In this document: positions 62,790 through 64,000 of the stretch, piece by piece
Layout: each line of letters starts with the position of its first letter
Numbering within the stretch: position 1 is the first letter of the stretch
DNA from: Roseinatronobacter thiooxidans
GTDB taxonomy: Bacteria > Pseudomonadota > Alphaproteobacteria > Rhodobacterales > Rhodobacteraceae
Direction of reading: 5' to 3'
Length of the DNA stretch: 64,000 bases
Assembly (NCBI RefSeq): GCF_001870675.1
Contig: NZ_MEHT01000009.1
Span: forward strand, 310,001 to 374,000
Program-made: the position numbers and the translations under genes
The notes under the pieces: model-generated
What the model was told of the DNA's origin: nothing
Database searches by the model: none
Seen by the model: only the letters and a program-made list of their open reading frames with translations

Positions 62790-63953
62790 TCACGCAGTAC
62801 GCGCGGCAAATCTGGTTGCGATCTCTCTTGCCATTTGGTCCATGGACATGATTGTTTCAAGCGCTTCTACGGCATGAGTAAGGCCAGAATCAGACAAAAG
62901 ACTGTCAAGTGTGTGCTCGACCAGTCTTGCCATGTCCAAAAACCCAATGCGGCCTGCGATAAATTCATCCAGTGCCACTTCTTTCGCCGCATTGAACACT
63001 GTGCCTGCATGGCCGCGCAGTTCCATCACCTCGCGCGCAAGGCGCAGGGCGGGAAAGCGGTCTGGGTCAGGTGCTTCAAAATTCAGTTGCGACAGTTGTG
63101 CCAGATCAAGCCGCGCAACAGGCAAATGCGCGCGTTCCGGCCAGTTCAGCGCATAGCCGATAGCGTGGCGCATATCGGCCGCGCCAAGATGCGCCATCAA
63201 GGCCCCGTCCCGAAACCCGACCAGCGCATGGACGATGGATTGCGGGTGGACGATGACTTCGATCTGATCGGGTTCAAACCCGAAATATTCACGGGTTTCA
63301 ATAAGTTCCAGCGCCTTGTTAAACATGGTCGCGGAATCGATCGTGATGCGCTGGCCCATGTCCCATGTCGGGTGCGTGCCAGCCTGCGCCAATGTGGCCG
63401 CGGCAAGCTGGTCCTTGCTCCAGCTGCGGAACGGCCCGCCGGATGCGGTGATGATCACCCGCTCGACCGCTGTGATATCTTCGCCGGTCAGGGCCTGAAA
63501 CACAGCCGAATGTTCACTATCAACCGGCAGGATGCGCGCATTGTGCCGTGCTGCTTCGCGCATCAACAGCGGGCCTGCGGTGACAAGCGATTCCTTGTTG
63601 GCCAGCGCCAGTGTCGCGCCCTGCGCCAAGGCGCGAAACCCCGGAGCAAGACCTGCCGCGCCGACAATCGCAGACATGACCCAATCGGTGGGGCGCTCTG
63701 CCGCAGCGATCAGCGCCTCGGTTCCTGCGGCAACTTCTACACCGCTGCCCGATAACGCCTCTTTCAAAGCAAGATAGCAGTCGTCATGGGCCGTAACCGC
63801 AACTTCAGCCGACAGGCTGCGCGCCTGTTGCGCAAGCCGTTCGACATTGCGCCCGCCTGTCAGGGCAACTGTCTGGATATCGTCGCGCCGCGAGACCAGA
63901 TCGAAGGTGCTTTCCCCGATCGATCCGGTCGCGCCAAAAACAGAAACCCGCAT
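62790..63953 (-). CDS. dxr: 1-deoxy-D-xylulose 5-phosphate reductoisomerase
   Basis: This 387-residue enzyme commits the MEP pathway. The NADPH site is VFGATGSIGESTFDLVSR, the catalytic segment LALANKESLVTAGPLL and LPVDSEHSAVFQAL, and the loop PTWDMGQRITIDSATMFNKA. The length is standard. It lies between the partial upstream gene (probably cdsA) and rseP. Confidence 0.96.
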   Translation of the reverse strand: MRVSVFGATGSIGESTFDLVSRRDDIQTVALTGGRNVERLAQQARSLSAEVAVTAHDDCYLALKEALSGSGVEVAAGTEALIAAAERPTDWVMSAIVGAAGLAPGFRALAQGATLALANKESLVTAGPLLMREAARHNARILPVDSEHSAVFQALTGEDITAVERVIITASGGPFRSWSKDQLAAATLAQAGTHPTWDMGQRITIDSATMFNKALELIETREYFGFEPDQIEVIVHPQSIVHALVGFRDGALMAHLGAADMRHAIGYALNWPERAHLPVARLDLAQLSQLNFEAPDPDRFPALRLAREVMELRGHAGTVFNAAKEVALDEFIAGRIGFLDMARLVEHTLDSLLSDSGLTHAVEALETIMSMDQMAREIATRFAARTA

Positions 63954-63963
63954 ATGTTGCCCG

Positions 63964-64000
63964 TCAGCTCAGAAGCCGGGCAATCACCCCGACTTCGGTC
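63964..64000 (-). CDS. 3' end of a gene, probably cdsA
   Basis: In the minus direction one frame ends with TEVGVIARLLS and TGA (63964-63966), ten bases before dxr. In related genomes cdsA (phosphatidate cytidylyltransferase) precedes dxr in this cluster. The 11 visible residues alone cannot identify it; the assignment is by position. Confidence 0.4.
   Translation of the reverse strand, partial: TEVGVIARLLS

Overview
The window is a gene-dense, GC-rich stretch of an alphaproteobacterial chromosome. Gene content and order point to Rhodobacterales (Rhodobacteraceae/Roseobacteraceae). The main signs are a propionyl-CoA carboxylase locus with a ScfR/PccR-type regulator, a pyruvate dehydrogenase E1-beta with its own lipoyl domain, the run rpmF-plsX-fabH-ihfA-merR followed by tRNA-Pro(GGG), a two-domain dCTP deaminase, and the envelope cluster dxr-rseP-bamA-skp-fabZ-lpxA-lpxI-lpxB. 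The genus cannot be fixed from the sequence alone. No rRNA, CRISPR array, prophage or intact insertion sequence was found. Almost everything is core genome.

Layout. 1-1.2 kb: 3' end of holC, a gene-free structured spacer and a DoxX protein. 1.2-12.6 kb: propionate/methylmalonyl-CoA assimilation. scpA lies on the minus strand, followed across a divergent gap by a DUF4174 protein. The minus-strand pcc locus then runs pccB, a DUF6497-like protein, two tiny lipoproteins, an unknown protein, pccA and a small membrane protein. An MFS exporter and the regulator gene pccR are divergent from it. TTTGCAAA palindromes sit in front of pccB and pccR and look like the operators. 12.6-20.8 kb: an SH3 protein, a D-2-hydroxyacid dehydrogenase, a cytosine-deaminase-like amidohydrolase, an SDR lacking the usual catalytic Tyr/Lys, a universal stress protein plus BCCT betaine-type transporter, and a Hint-domain protein translationally coupled to a tandem universal stress protein. 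20.9-24.6 kb: the pdhA-pdhB-pdhC operon.

24.7-27.0 kb: bamE, olsB and cysE on the minus strand. 27.2-31.6 kb: yceD, rpmF, plsX, fabH, ihfA, merR and tRNA-Pro. 31.8-34.0 kb: a coiled-coil protein, the two-domain Dcd and MarC. 34.0-44.3 kb: a DUF4167 protein, prmC and prfA, a CorC/HlyC protein, an ABC ATPase, a zinc-finger protein, polA and adenine deaminase. 44.3-47.7 kb: a possible envelope-glycan operon encoding a CDP-alcohol phosphatidyltransferase, a GT2 glycosyltransferase carrying an N-terminal MshEN-like repeat pair, and a sulfotransferase-like protein. 47.9-54.7 kb: aminopeptidase P, a DUF427 protein, aroK-aroB, and a coupled trio of a small membrane protein, a large exported protein and xerD. 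54.7-64 kb: lipid A and outer-membrane assembly genes, including an unannotated 51-residue membrane microprotein between rseP and bamA. The last 37 bases are probably the 3' end of cdsA.

Many neighbouring genes overlap by 1-4 bases (TGATG, ATGA, GTGA), so translational coupling is the common organising feature. The observations most worth follow-up are the MshEN-GT2-sulfotransferase cluster, the paired mini-lipoproteins in the pcc locus, the TTTGCAAA operator pairs and the rseP-bamA microprotein.
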